Shown one piece after another: positions 17,376-26,292 of a DNA stretch of 64,000 nucleotides (within the stretch, counting starts at the first letter, position 1; each line of letters starts with the position of its first letter). The position numbers and the translations under genes are program-made. Below the pieces are notes generated by a model. That model searched no databases, was not told where the DNA came from, and saw nothing but the letters and a program-made list of their open reading frames with translations. The stretch is from Caldilineaceae bacterium (GTDB lineage Bacteria; Chloroflexota; Anaerolineae; Caldilineales; Caldilineaceae), in the NCBI GenBank assembly GCA_026645575.1, contig JAPKMW010000023.1:1-64000 (forward strand), read 5' to 3'.

Positions 17376-19958
17376 TTAGTCTTCCGCTGTGTTAGGGAAG
17401 AGCAAAAGCTGATTGGTGCGTTCGCTTTCATGGGGCAAATTGAGCGCGGCAAAGAGATCGAGGGCCGCTTGTTTGGCCGTCGCCAGATCTGTCAATCGCG
17501 CCTGCCGGTAATAGAGGTGAGCCAGGGCGCGCCAGGCGTAGGCGGTCAACAGACGGTCTTCGTTGTTTTCGGCAAAGGTTAAGGAGTGGCGTAACCACTG
17601 TTCGGCTTGCGCCAACTCACCCCGTTGCAGGCAGAGTTCGCCATAGACGCGATACGCGTCGGGCAGGACGCTGATCTCTTCGGCGGCGATGGCGGCTTGC
17701 ACCTGGGCTTCGGCCTGTGTCCATTCCCCCAACGCCAGGTAGGCTTCGGCGCGCGCCTGGGCAATTAGCGCGCCCTGCCAGGGCAAGATTTCACTGCGCA
17801 GCGCCAGCAATTCTTCGGCGGCATGTAGCACTGTGAGCGCGGCGGTCGGCTCGCCGGCCTGATTATGGGCGACGGCCAGCGTAATCCGGCAACCGGCTTG
17901 CGCCGCCACTTTGCCGATGCGCTCATAGGCGGCAATGGCCTGGGTCAGGTGGTGAATGGCGTCGGCAAAACGTCCTTGAAAGAGCGCCACGCCCCCCAAG
18001 TTGTTGCGACATTTGCCCAGCGCTTCCGGCGCACCGATCTCCTCTGCCGCCTGTAAGGCCAGTTGATAATGGCCCGCCGCCTGTTCATACTCGGCGCGGT
18101 CAAGGGCCAGATTCCCACGCATATTCTCGATTTCCACCTGGGCCTGGGCCAGTTCGCGTTCAGCCTGGGCAATCTCCCGCTGGCGGAGATTGAGCCAGGC
18201 GCGCCCTTTGTAGACGCGGGCCAGACGGACCTCGATCAATTCCTCCGCCACGCGCAGCGCCCGTGTAAAGGCGACGGCGGCGTGATCAAATTCACTCTGA
18301 TCGTTGGCGATCATGCCAGTCAGATCGGCGGCTTCAACGGCGAGAATGGGCGTCTTTATCAACAATGAGCGCAGGGTCGTTGCGGCCTGGCTGGTCTGCC
18401 CAATCAACTGTTGCAGGTTGGCGCAGAAGAGGGTGGCCTGTTCGTGAAGTGCCGACGGCAAAGTCAGCCGTTGCACCGTCTGAAAGAGCGCCAGGGCAGT
18501 AGCCGCTTGCCCCTGGGCGATCTCTTGCGCGCCATATTCCCGCCAGAGCGCCAACGCTGCCTCCACCTGACCCGCTTCCACCAGATGATAGGCGGCAGCC
18601 GTGTAGGCGCCGCTTTGGCTACGCAGCGCGGCGGCTTGTTGATGCAATTGACGGCTCGTCGTTTCATCCAAATTACGCAACAACAACTGACGATAGACCA
18701 ATGGCAGATCCAGCGCGCCTTGGGCATCGGCTTGAAGAAAGCCCTGTGCCAGTAAGTTGGACACGGCAACGGCCATTGTCCGTTCCTGGCTGTAGGGAAG
18801 ATGCACCGGACTGCGAAAGACGCTCAAGGTCATCAGCACTTGCCGTTCGGTCTCTGCCAAGTGCAAGAAGGTATGGCTAAAGAGCAAGTCCACGGCGGGC
18901 GAAGTGGCCAGAAAGTGCTGTAAATCATCTGGCGTTTCGCCAGCGGCCAGGGCAGCCATACACAAGCGGAGCAGCCGGGGGTTCCCCTGGGTCAACGCAT
19001 GAAATTCGCTGCGCAAACTGATTGGCGCTCGCCCCTGTTGTTGGAGCAATAAGAGGCTCACGCCTGCCGGTGACAAGCCGGTGAGGGTGAGATACTCATC
19101 GGCATCCAGCGGGATCTGCTGCCCCAGCAGCAAGATCGGGGCCAGGCCGCGCAGCGTATCCAGCCCATGAACAAAGGCTTGATGGGCGGTCAGCGTGGCC
19201 GGTTGCAGTAATTCCAGGGCATCCACACAAAGCAACGGGGCCGGTTGGATCTGGGTGAGGGCATAGCGCAACGCGCTGAGAACGCGCTCGTCAATCGGTT
19301 GGCGCGGCTGGGTCGCCAGCGTGAGCCAAAGGGTCGAGCTGCCGTGGCGGTGGGCAAAGAGCGCCAGGGCAAAGACCAAGCTCTCCACCTGATCATTCAA
19401 ACCGGGACGCACAGTGTACCAAAAGAACGGTCGGTTACTCTCCTGCGCCACTTGCGCGGCCAGGGCCGTTTTGCCAATCCCCCCCGGACCGAGCAAGGCA
19501 ACGGTTTTGGGTGCGACCAACAGTTCCCGGCACTGGGCAAGAAGCGGTTCGCGTTCGATCAAGGGGGGCGGCAGCGGCGGTTGTTCCAGATGCAACGCCG
19601 GTTGCAGGCGGGTGACCAAGGCCGCTTCCAATGCGGCAATCGCGGCGTTGCGGTTGAGATGAAAGGGGTTTTTGGTCAGGCCAATCTCTTCCCAGACAAG
19701 CTCTGCCGGGCGTGCTTGAAAGTAATATTCCCGCAAAATGGTCTGGTAGCGCTTGGCATATTTGCCGCTAATGTCGGCGGTGGCGTCGGCCAGGAGTTTT
19801 TGCAAGGCGCGCCCGCGGCTTGTTGCTGTCACCGCCGTCGCGGGTAGGTAGGCGACCAGAAAGTAGGGGGTTGCCAGCGGCGAGGCGCCCAACCAATCGG
19901 CGTCGCCATAGTGTTTGAGCGCCGCCTCCAACGTTTGTTTCAAGCCATTCACAGTCAC
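17376..19958 (-). CDS. STAND NTPase with TPR tail (copy 1)
   Basis: An 860-residue signal-transduction ATPase of the STAND/NB-ARC class. The N-terminal 100 residues hold a domain shared with the gene at 31813-34542 (GASPLATPYFL near residue 25, then a GRALQ..L stretch). The P-loop GPGGIGKTALA is near 155-165, a Walker B-like LLCVDALELL about 70 residues later, and the C-terminal half is a run of TPR helices (EQAAGHYQLALQAAEE, GRFADAIHHL, GELAQAEQWL). Proteins of this build sense a ligand or protein through the repeats and act through the N-terminal domain; no effector enzyme is recognisable. The start is a GTG; an in-frame GTG two codons later has better spacing to AGGA. Confidence 0.82.
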   Translation of the reverse strand: MTVNGLKQTLEAALKHYGDADWLGASPLATPYFLVAYLPATAVTATSRGRALQKLLADATADISGKYAKRYQTILREYYFQARPAELVWEEIGLTKNPFHLNRNAAIAALEAALVTRLQPALHLEQPPLPPPLIEREPLLAQCRELLVAPKTVALLGPGGIGKTALAAQVAQESNRPFFWYTVRPGLNDQVESLVFALALFAHRHGSSTLWLTLATQPRQPIDERVLSALRYALTQIQPAPLLCVDALELLQPATLTAHQAFVHGLDTLRGLAPILLLGQQIPLDADEYLTLTGLSPAGVSLLLLQQQGRAPISLRSEFHALTQGNPRLLRLCMAALAAGETPDDLQHFLATSPAVDLLFSHTFLHLAETERQVLMTLSVFRSPVHLPYSQERTMAVAVSNLLAQGFLQADAQGALDLPLVYRQLLLRNLDETTSRQLHQQAAALRSQSGAYTAAAYHLVEAGQVEAALALWREYGAQEIAQGQAATALALFQTVQRLTLPSALHEQATLFCANLQQLIGQTSQAATTLRSLLIKTPILAVEAADLTGMIANDQSEFDHAAVAFTRALRVAEELIEVRLARVYKGRAWLNLRQREIAQAERELAQAQVEIENMRGNLALDRAEYEQAAGHYQLALQAAEEIGAPEALGKCRNNLGGVALFQGRFADAIHHLTQAIAAYERIGKVAAQAGCRITLAVAHNQAGEPTAALTVLHAAEELLALRSEILPWQGALIAQARAEAYLALGEWTQAEAQVQAAIAAEEISVLPDAYRVYGELCLQRGELAQAEQWLRHSLTFAENNEDRLLTAYAWRALAHLYYRQARLTDLATAKQAALDLFAALNLPHESERTNQLLLFPNTAED

Positions 19959-19991
19959 TTCCTATCAAAACGGTTGCTGTCCTACGGATAG

Positions 19992-20018
19992 AGGACTTTT
20001 GGTGATAAAAAGAGGACT
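19992..20018. promoter_or_regulatory. GAGGAC-N15-GAGGAC direct repeat upstream of STAND copy 1
   Basis: GAGGAC at 19992-19997 and 20013-20018, exactly 21 bp apart, ends 34 bp before the STAND start codon on the opposite strand. The same arrangement recurs at 39456 and 49016, and as GAGAC with 20-bp period at 34571 and 36570. A candidate operator or activator site on two helical turns. Confidence 0.5.
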
Positions 20019-20095
20019 CGCCTGGTCAGTTGTTCCGCTATCATTTGATGAGCAAAAGGAGTTGGTTGACGAATCCTTTTCGTTTGTAATCGTTC

Positions 20096-20167
20096 ACCCC
20101 CTCCTAACCTCCCCCAGCCTGGGGGAGGAACAGTTCCCTCCCTTACCAGGGGAGGGCTAGGGAGGGG
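20096..20167. repeat. Imperfect inverted repeat rich in C/G runs
   Basis: Arms around 20096-20116 and 20149-20167 (CCCCTCCTAACCTCCCC against GGGGAGGGCTAGGGAGGGGG) pair imperfectly, with a second nested dyad CCTCCCCCAG/CTGGGGGAGG at 20108-20128. Such C/G-rich dyads are common as dispersed intergenic elements; no function is assignable. The remainder of 19959-20421 holds no gene. Confidence 0.5.
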
Positions 20168-20294
20168 GCGGACTTCGGCATGTTGCGGAAGCCTATCGGT
20201 ATTGTTAGCAGCCTTTATTTTACCATTAGCACAACCTAAAGTCGTAACCCACGGGGCGAAAGGCGTCAATAGACGTATGCGACCACAACCGTTA

Positions 20295-20324
20295 TCGGAA
20301 AAATGAAGATAGTGCGAGATTATT
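20295..20324 (+). promoter_or_regulatory. Bipartite promoter-like motif, site A
   Basis: TCGGAAAA (20295-20302), 13 bp, GAGATTATT (20316-20324). One substitution from the window consensus TCGGAAAA-N13-GCGATTATT. It lies 97 bp upstream of the lipoprotein gene at 20422 and in the same orientation. Confidence 0.6.
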
Positions 20325-20421
20325 ACTGGTAAAGCGATACCTCTGTGATCCCCATCTCATCTACATCAGGCATTGGCACAACCAGACACTTGTGGTAACT
20401 GCATAAGGAGCAATCGATACA

Positions 20422-22023
20422 ATGAAGCGAACGATGAAAAATTCAACGATCATTTTTGGTTTACTCGTAACATTTTGGCTGGTCAGCGGCTGCGTCTATG
20501 TCATTCCCGAACACGAAACGCCAACAACACCAACACGAATCGTAAGGGCAACCGACGATACTTGTGAACCTATGGCCAAAGATGATGCTGTGCAAATTGC
20601 GTTTAATTTCACCGATGTAGCCGGCAACCCCGCGCTGATTAACCCAACGATGCATGTTTATCGCAATGATGCAAATGGCGACCAAAATACCTTACGCCAG
20701 AGCAGTGCAGCCGCTTACTTAGAAGAGAGCAGTTTCTTTGCCTGCGATGACTTTGCCTGCCAAATCATGGATCGTAACATTCCGAACGGAACCACCGGGT
20801 ATACCATTGCCGTCGAACGCGTCGGCTATCTTACCACGACAACAACGATTGGATTAGCCACCCACAATGGTTGTCCGCTGGCGCAACAATTGAATGTGAC
20901 CCTCGAACCGCTTTGTCCGGCTGACCGGCCCATCGGTATCCTGCCGCTGCGCTTATTGGATGCCAACGGGCAGCCCGTAGAAAATGGTGCGCTTACCTAT
21001 CGCACAGGCAATGATGCAACGATGCAAGAAGCAGATTGTGTCACAACGGGATATGACGGGTACTATTTCTGTGAAATTGCCGTTACCGGGCCGATAACGA
21101 CAAACGTAACCATCAACGCAGAGATCCAAGGCGACCGGGTCGCACCGCGGACGCACAACTTTGAATTGGCGATCAATGAGAATCAATGCCTCTATCAACC
21201 AGCCGAGTGGCAAGAAGAGATCCAATTCGCTGATGCTTGCGGTGTAACGCCACCGTCCTTCTTGATTCTACTAGACACCGAGGGCGCACCCTACGACCAA
21301 CCGACGAATGTCAGCATCACAGCAGATGGTGCCTCCTTTTCATACGAAGAGATTGACACAAGCTGCGTTGATGAAAAAGCCAACGGCGCCTGTGCGCGTT
21401 ACCAGCTCGATCTGCCGAAAGCCGGCGCGTATACCATTTTTGCCCGTTCGCCTGGTGGGTTATCTGTGGCAACGCGGACGATTACCGTCCCCAGTGCCGA
21501 GAATGGTTGTATGGCAGCGACAGCGCCTGACACCTATACCATGTTCATGGCCGATGGCGTTGAACAACCCGCTTCCGCACTTTTGACTAATGATCCAACC
21601 GTCTGCCAGGTCGATCAGCAGATCATACCGGCGACGCTGCGCCTCTACTTGCCGCCGGATCAGAGCGTTCTACCGGTTACACTGGCGACCCAGATCGGCG
21701 CGACACCGTTGACGTCGGCGGTCGCTTGCACAACCAAGGGCATGGTTGCCCAGTGTGACTTTACGGTGCCGCACCCGATCACGGAAAACGTGACTGCGCA
21801 AATCGTCGTTGGTGAACAAGAAGCGCGGGACGTCGCGCTGGCCAGCTTTGATTGGTTTCGTTGCACCGAAGAAGGTATTAGCACTGTTCAGGGCCATAGC
21901 TTCAGCGTCGGTAGCTTCTATGGCGGGATGACTCTCATGGGTGGCGGCTGTGACAACATGTGTTACAGCGTGGCTGACCCAACGCACCTCTTTTTTGAGC
22001 TTTACCTGGATCAGCCAAAATGA
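20422..22023 (+). CDS. Lipoprotein of unknown function, module copy 1
   Basis: A 533-residue exported lipoprotein: a type II signal peptide ending in the lipobox LVSGC near residue 24, then a Thr/Pro-rich spacer. The mature part is rich in cysteines and has several Ig-like/regulatory beta segments (RPIGILPLRLLDANGQPVE, YDGYYFCEIAV, AGAYTIFARSPGG). No catalytic motif is seen. The gene at 26293-27894 is a full-length paralogue of exactly the same length, and both are followed by a secreted C11 peptidase gene, so it may be the peptidase's partner, substrate or anchor (inference). AAGGAG lies about 11 bases before the ATG, and promoter-like site A is upstream. Confidence 0.82.
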   Translation: MKRTMKNSTIIFGLLVTFWLVSGCVYVIPEHETPTTPTRIVRATDDTCEPMAKDDAVQIAFNFTDVAGNPALINPTMHVYRNDANGDQNTLRQSSAAAYLEESSFFACDDFACQIMDRNIPNGTTGYTIAVERVGYLTTTTTIGLATHNGCPLAQQLNVTLEPLCPADRPIGILPLRLLDANGQPVENGALTYRTGNDATMQEADCVTTGYDGYYFCEIAVTGPITTNVTINAEIQGDRVAPRTHNFELAINENQCLYQPAEWQEEIQFADACGVTPPSFLILLDTEGAPYDQPTNVSITADGASFSYEEIDTSCVDEKANGACARYQLDLPKAGAYTIFARSPGGLSVATRTITVPSAENGCMAATAPDTYTMFMADGVEQPASALLTNDPTVCQVDQQIIPATLRLYLPPDQSVLPVTLATQIGATPLTSAVACTTKGMVAQCDFTVPHPITENVTAQIVVGEQEARDVALASFDWFRCTEEGISTVQGHSFSVGSFYGGMTLMGGGCDNMCYSVADPTHLFFELYLDQPK

Positions 22024-22127
22024 TTCGCAAAAAGGATTTTTGGTGACAAAAAAAATGGCGGAGGCCGAAGCCAGATATCATATATCATGCCTTCTTTCCC
22101 AAGAGCAGCGGCATGGGCGTGCAAGGC

Positions 22128-22160
22128 GTGTTGCATGTCCAAAACGTGATTGGTGAATAG
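22128..22160 (+). pseudogene. 3' remnant of a sigma-like gene
   Basis: The last codons and the stop codon (ATTGGTGAATAG) plus the following bases match the ends of the sigma-like genes at 39580-40272 and 49126-49830, running into the promoter-like motif in the same way. The rest of the gene is missing; the preceding 100 bases have no coding capacity of that family. It implies that a sigma-plus-target cassette once stood here too. Confidence 0.55.
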
Positions 22161-22169
22161 CAATCCACG

Positions 22170-22199
22170 TCGGAAAACAGTAGGTGTGCAGCGATTATT
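22170..22199 (+). promoter_or_regulatory. Bipartite promoter-like motif, site B
   Basis: TCGGAAAA (22170-22177), 13 bp, GCGATTATT (22191-22199), ending 24 bp before the ATG of the C11/RCC1 gene at 22224. It directly follows the sigma-like 3' remnant, as sites D and E follow intact sigma-like genes. Confidence 0.65.
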
Positions 22200-22223
22200 T
22201 TTAGAGGAGATACATCACCGATC

Positions 22224-25200
22224 ATGCTATCGCATCAAAAACATTATAACCAATTATTCTTACTTTTTGCGCTACTCATACCCGTACTACTTTTGTGCGC
22301 CGCCAATCCCGTTGCAGGACACAGCTTGTCTGCTGACCAGTCACCGAAACCGGTTCGGCACAGCCCAGGGCAAGCCGATGCAATTGCCTTTACTCAAGTT
22401 GTCGGTGGCAACAATCATACCTGTGGCCGTACAGACACCGGCGGTGTACGCTGTTGGGGCAGCAACTTTAACGGCGAGTTAGGCAATGGGACAACGCTGC
22501 ATCAGAGTGTGCCTGTTGAAGTGTTGGGGCTGACTACCGGTGTTACGGCCATTGATGCGGGAGCGGACAGCACCTGCGCTTTGCTCAACACAGGTGCTGT
22601 CCGCTGTTGGGGAGCTGGCGTCTATGGCGGCTTAAATGATGATGGCAGCACGTACCAATCCACTGTTCCCCTAGAGATTGTCGGCTTATCTGCCGGGGTG
22701 CTTGCCATTGGCATTGGCAACAACCATGCCTGTGCCGCTTTAACAACAGGCGGCGTACGCTGCTGGGGCAGAAACGATGCCGGACAATTGGGCGATGGGA
22801 CAACCGAAACACACTTTGCACCTGTACAGGTCGTCGGCATCAACGAACGGATCAGTGCGCTTGCCCTTGGCACATATTATGGCTGTGCGCTCACTGAACA
22901 AGGCGGGGTTAAATGCTGGGGGCGGAATGCCGAAGGACAGCTCGGCAACGGCACTACACTCGATCAGCATACACCGACCGATGTCAGCGGCTTGAATGAG
23001 CGGGTAATCGCCATTACCACAGGGGAATCCCATGCCTGCGCCTTATTCGAGGCGGGAAATGTAAAGTGTTGGGGCAACCCTGAATTTACCGGCGCAGGTG
23101 AGATAACAATTGGTATCTGGCAAACCCTGCCGCGCAATGTCATCGGCTTGCCGGCAAGAGTAACCGCGGTTGATGCAAACTGGGCCCATACCTGCGCATT
23201 ACTGGAAACAGAAAATGTCTATTGCTGGGGGCAGAATTTTGCCGGTCAATTAGGCAACAACAGCACGGTAACACAATGGACGCCAACGGTTGTACCCGGC
23301 GCCTATCGTTTTGGTCATACATCGATTGCAACAGGGCCAATGCATACCTGTGCAATCACAAGCAACGGTAGTGTTTTTTGCTGGGGTGATGACCGTTATG
23401 GGCAGTTGGGCAGTGGCCGCTTCTTGCGCAGAAACACGGCAAGTGCTGTCTCGCTTGATGAGACAAGCCGAACCATCGATCTGGGTATCAATCACTCCTG
23501 TGCCGTTACCACACAGGGCGCGGTCAAATGTTGGGGAAGTAACGGCAGCCAACGCTTGAGCAGTAGCCCTTTTCAGAACGAAAGCACGCCAATCACCGTT
23601 ATGGACCTGCAACAAGGCATCAGCACGGTTGCGGTGGGCAATAGTCATACTTGTGTAGTAACCGAAACCAATGGTGTAAAGTGCTGGGGCGGCAACTGGC
23701 TTGGTCAATTGGGCGGCGGCATTGATATGCCCTGGCCGGGAACCCTTGTTGATGTAGTCGGTTTGTCTGACAATGTGACTGCGATTGCCGTGGGTGCCAA
23801 CCATTCTTGCGCATTGCGAACGGATGGCCGTGTCCAATGCTGGGGGTATAACCGTGATGGGCAGTTGGGCGACGGCACAACCGTTGACCGCAATGTACCC
23901 ACCGATGTCATTGAGTTGCCGGCAGAGGTGATAGCAATTACAGCCGGCGACAATCATAGTTGCGCCTTGACGAAAGAGCGGCAGGTGAAGTGTTGGGGCA
24001 GTAACTTTACAGGACAATTAGGCGATGGCAGCACCGTCAATAGCACACGGCCTGTTGCCGTAGATAATCTTACTGGCGTAGTCAACATGATTGCCGCCGG
24101 TGGCATTCATACCTGTGCAGCCCTCCAAGCCGGCGGCGTACAATGTTGGGGCAATAACTCTTCGGGGCAACTTGGCAACCAGGCAACACTCTTTATCCAA
24201 GCCACACCGGTCTGGGTTGCAAATCTCAGCGAGACCATTCAATCACTCGCCGCCGGGTTCCAATCAACCTGTGCGGTCACCTATTCTGGGCGGCTCTACT
24301 GCTGGGGAGCAAATGTGGATGGGCAACTTGGTAACGGCACTTTTGCCGATGCTTCGCAACCGAAGATTGTGACTGGGCTGCCGACGACAGTGCCTGCGGT
24401 TGCCACGGGATCTTCCCATACCTGTGCGCTCTTACAGAACCAACGAATTTACTGTTGGGGTTCCGATGTTGAGGGTGAGCTTGGTCTTGGTACAAAAACC
24501 TATTCGCGTGTCCCAATCCAATTGATGGAAACAATGCAGTCCACACAGCCAGTGACGCCACAACCGCAAAATGCACTCATGTTACTTTACGCCGTCCTTG
24601 ACAACAACTTAGGCGATAGTTGGACGCGGCTCGTCAATAACATAGAAAGCGGTGTTCGTACCGGCATGACTGTGCGTCTGTTGATCGACGGGCCGACGGA
24701 CAATGATGTCTATCTTTACGATGTGATGGCCGATACCAACCCCTTCTGTCCCAGCCCGGCCAACCCAACCTGTAACGGGCGCTATGTGGAAGGAACGAAC
24801 TTCTGGCGCATTGCCAACGAAAATAGCGCCCACCCCGACAGCCTCTATCAATTTCTGGTGGACGCCATGAACGCCTATCCCACGGCGGACAAGATCAACC
24901 TATCCCTCATCGGTCACGGCAGCGGGTGGAGCGCCAATGTCTTGCCCGGCCAGCCCAGCATCTGGCGCGACCAGAATGACACGGTCGGCGGCATGTTGTG
25001 GGACGATCATCCGGCGGTCGGCCAACAGGATAGCCGTTCGCTCTCGACCAAAGCGTTGGGCCAAGCCTTGACCTGGGCCGGCGAGCAGACGGGCCGGAAG
25101 ATCGATCTGCTCTATCTCGACGGCTGTTCCATGGGCATGGCTGAGGTAGCCTATGAGCTGCGTAACGGGGCGCGCTATTTGCTGGCCGCGCCGAACATTG

Positions 25201-25943
25201 ATTGGGCCTCGTTTAATTACAATGCCCTGTTGCCGGAAGTGGTCAATGCCAACGGGCGCGCCTTGGGCGAACGCTGGTTGCAGATCGAAGCCGCCGAGTT
25301 CCGCGCCAACCCTGGTCATCCCTTCACCCTCTCCCTGCTCGATCTGAATCAGATGGGCGGGGTGGCGACAGCAGCCTCGGCGTTGGCGGACAGCCTCCGT
25401 GCGCTCGTGCCAACGCAGCAAGCCCAACTTCTGGCCGCCTTCGCCGCCACCGACCGCTTTGACAGTGACTATGATGGTGATCTGGATACGCTGGACGCCT
25501 ACAGCGATCTGCCTGCGTTTGTCGGTCAGGTGAAGCAGAACTTTCCCAGCGCCACGGCTGTACAACAGGCCGCAGAGGCGTTACGCAATGCGCTGGACGC
25601 GGTAGTGGTCGCCAAAGATGCCGCCGGCGGTTCGCCCTGGCTCTTTGGTGAGCAACTCTGGCAATGGCGCGCCTATGGCGGCCTGGGCATCTACCTGCCA
25701 CTGGGCCAAGACGAAGTGCGCCGCCGTCTTTTCTACCATGCCAACAACCTGGCCTGGACGGCGGACACCACCTGGGATGAATTTCTCACAGCTTTCTGGG
25801 GTGGCAATAGTAATGCAGCGACTTCCCTAGCTGACATGCCGGTCTGCCATGCCACCACGCAAGGCTGCCAGGGGTTGGCGAATCCGCTGCCGGTGCAGAC
25901 GCCGACGGCCCGGTTTGTGTATCTGCCGGTGGCGCGGAAGTAA
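22224..25943 (+). CDS. Secreted RCC1-propeller/C11 (clostripain-type) peptidase with YLP tail
   Basis: A 1239-residue exported protein. A signal peptide (about 1-34) precedes 14 RCC1-type repeats, each with a Cys in the C-A-L position and one in CWG, so each blade can carry a disulfide. Fourteen blades fit two seven-bladed propellers. From about residue 790 comes a peptidase C11 domain (LLYAVLDNNLGDSWTRLVNNI) with catalytic His in LIGHGSGW near 897 and Cys in LDGCSMGM near 966, so it looks active. The chain ends FVYLPVARK. Clostripain-type enzymes cut after Arg or Lys and are usually self-processed (family knowledge). It forms a duplicated module with the preceding lipoprotein. GAGGAG lies about 13 bases upstream of the start. 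Confidence 0.9.
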   Translation: MLSHQKHYNQLFLLFALLIPVLLLCAANPVAGHSLSADQSPKPVRHSPGQADAIAFTQVVGGNNHTCGRTDTGGVRCWGSNFNGELGNGTTLHQSVPVEVLGLTTGVTAIDAGADSTCALLNTGAVRCWGAGVYGGLNDDGSTYQSTVPLEIVGLSAGVLAIGIGNNHACAALTTGGVRCWGRNDAGQLGDGTTETHFAPVQVVGINERISALALGTYYGCALTEQGGVKCWGRNAEGQLGNGTTLDQHTPTDVSGLNERVIAITTGESHACALFEAGNVKCWGNPEFTGAGEITIGIWQTLPRNVIGLPARVTAVDANWAHTCALLETENVYCWGQNFAGQLGNNSTVTQWTPTVVPGAYRFGHTSIATGPMHTCAITSNGSVFCWGDDRYGQLGSGRFLRRNTASAVSLDETSRTIDLGINHSCAVTTQGAVKCWGSNGSQRLSSSPFQNESTPITVMDLQQGISTVAVGNSHTCVVTETNGVKCWGGNWLGQLGGGIDMPWPGTLVDVVGLSDNVTAIAVGANHSCALRTDGRVQCWGYNRDGQLGDGTTVDRNVPTDVIELPAEVIAITAGDNHSCALTKERQVKCWGSNFTGQLGDGSTVNSTRPVAVDNLTGVVNMIAAGGIHTCAALQAGGVQCWGNNSSGQLGNQATLFIQATPVWVANLSETIQSLAAGFQSTCAVTYSGRLYCWGANVDGQLGNGTFADASQPKIVTGLPTTVPAVATGSSHTCALLQNQRIYCWGSDVEGELGLGTKTYSRVPIQLMETMQSTQPVTPQPQNALMLLYAVLDNNLGDSWTRLVNNIESGVRTGMTVRLLIDGPTDNDVYLYDVMADTNPFCPSPANPTCNGRYVEGTNFWRIANENSAHPDSLYQFLVDAMNAYPTADKINLSLIGHGSGWSANVLPGQPSIWRDQNDTVGGMLWDDHPAVGQQDSRSLSTKALGQALTWAGEQTGRKIDLLYLDGCSMGMAEVAYELRNGARYLLAAPNIDWASFNYNALLPEVVNANGRALGERWLQIEAAEFRANPGHPFTLSLLDLNQMGGVATAASALADSLRALVPTQQAQLLAAFAATDRFDSDYDGDLDTLDAYSDLPAFVGQVKQNFPSATAVQQAAEALRNALDAVVVAKDAAGGSPWLFGEQLWQWRAYGGLGIYLPLGQDEVRRRLFYHANNLAWTADTTWDEFLTAFWGGNSNAATSLADMPVCHATTQGCQGLANPLPVQTPTARFVYLPVARK

Positions 25944-25952
25944 GGGAAATAC

Positions 25953-26071
25953 AAACACTACAACAGATGGGGGTGGGAGCGGGTGGGTAAATTCCCGCCA
26001 ACGGATAGCGCCAACGGCATCGTTCGGTCATGATACAAAAATCCGTTCCCGCCTTCATCCGCTGTAGTGTT
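25953..26071. repeat. Imperfect inverted repeat after the first C11 gene
   Basis: AACACTACAACAGATG at 25953-25968 pairs with CATCCGCTGTAGTGTT at 26056-26071, enclosing about 87 bases with further GC-rich dyads. It starts ten bases after the stop codon. A terminator-like 3' structure without a T-tract. Confidence 0.5.
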
Positions 26072-26082
26072 CTACTTTACTA

Positions 26083-26112
26083 TCGGAAAAACGAACGGTA
26101 CTGGCGATTATT
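26083..26112 (+). promoter_or_regulatory. Bipartite promoter-like motif, site C
   Basis: TCGGAAAA (26083-26090), 13 bp, GCGATTATT (26104-26112). It lies 180 bp upstream of the second lipoprotein gene, with a perfect 20-bp hairpin (26157-26223) in between. If this is the promoter, the mRNA leader would carry that hairpin. Confidence 0.6.
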
Positions 26113-26156
26113 GTAAGTAATACGACAACGTTAGATTCGCGATCGCGTCACCGGCC

Positions 26157-26223
26157 GACCTCCGGGAAGGGGTCAGACGGTTTCCCAAATTTGGCGATTG
26201 TTCCTGACCCCTTCCCGGAGGTC
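26157..26223. repeat. Perfect 20-bp inverted repeat in a probable mRNA leader
   Basis: Arms 26157-26176 and 26204-26223 (GACCTCCGGGAAGGGGTCAG and its complement) are perfect. It sits between promoter-like site C and the lipoprotein start at 26293. It could be an attenuator, or a hairpin belonging to the upstream gene. Confidence 0.6.
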
Positions 26224-26292
26224 TACTTGTAATTTAACATTGTCTTAGTAAATGCACCCCCAAACCCATCACTCGTAGGAGCAATTACCTCA

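Noticed and set aside
22585..25700. Minus-strand ORFs up to 255 codons within the RCC1/C11 gene
   Set aside because: They mirror the RCC1 repeats (repeated Cys/Pro patterns) and have no ribosome sites.
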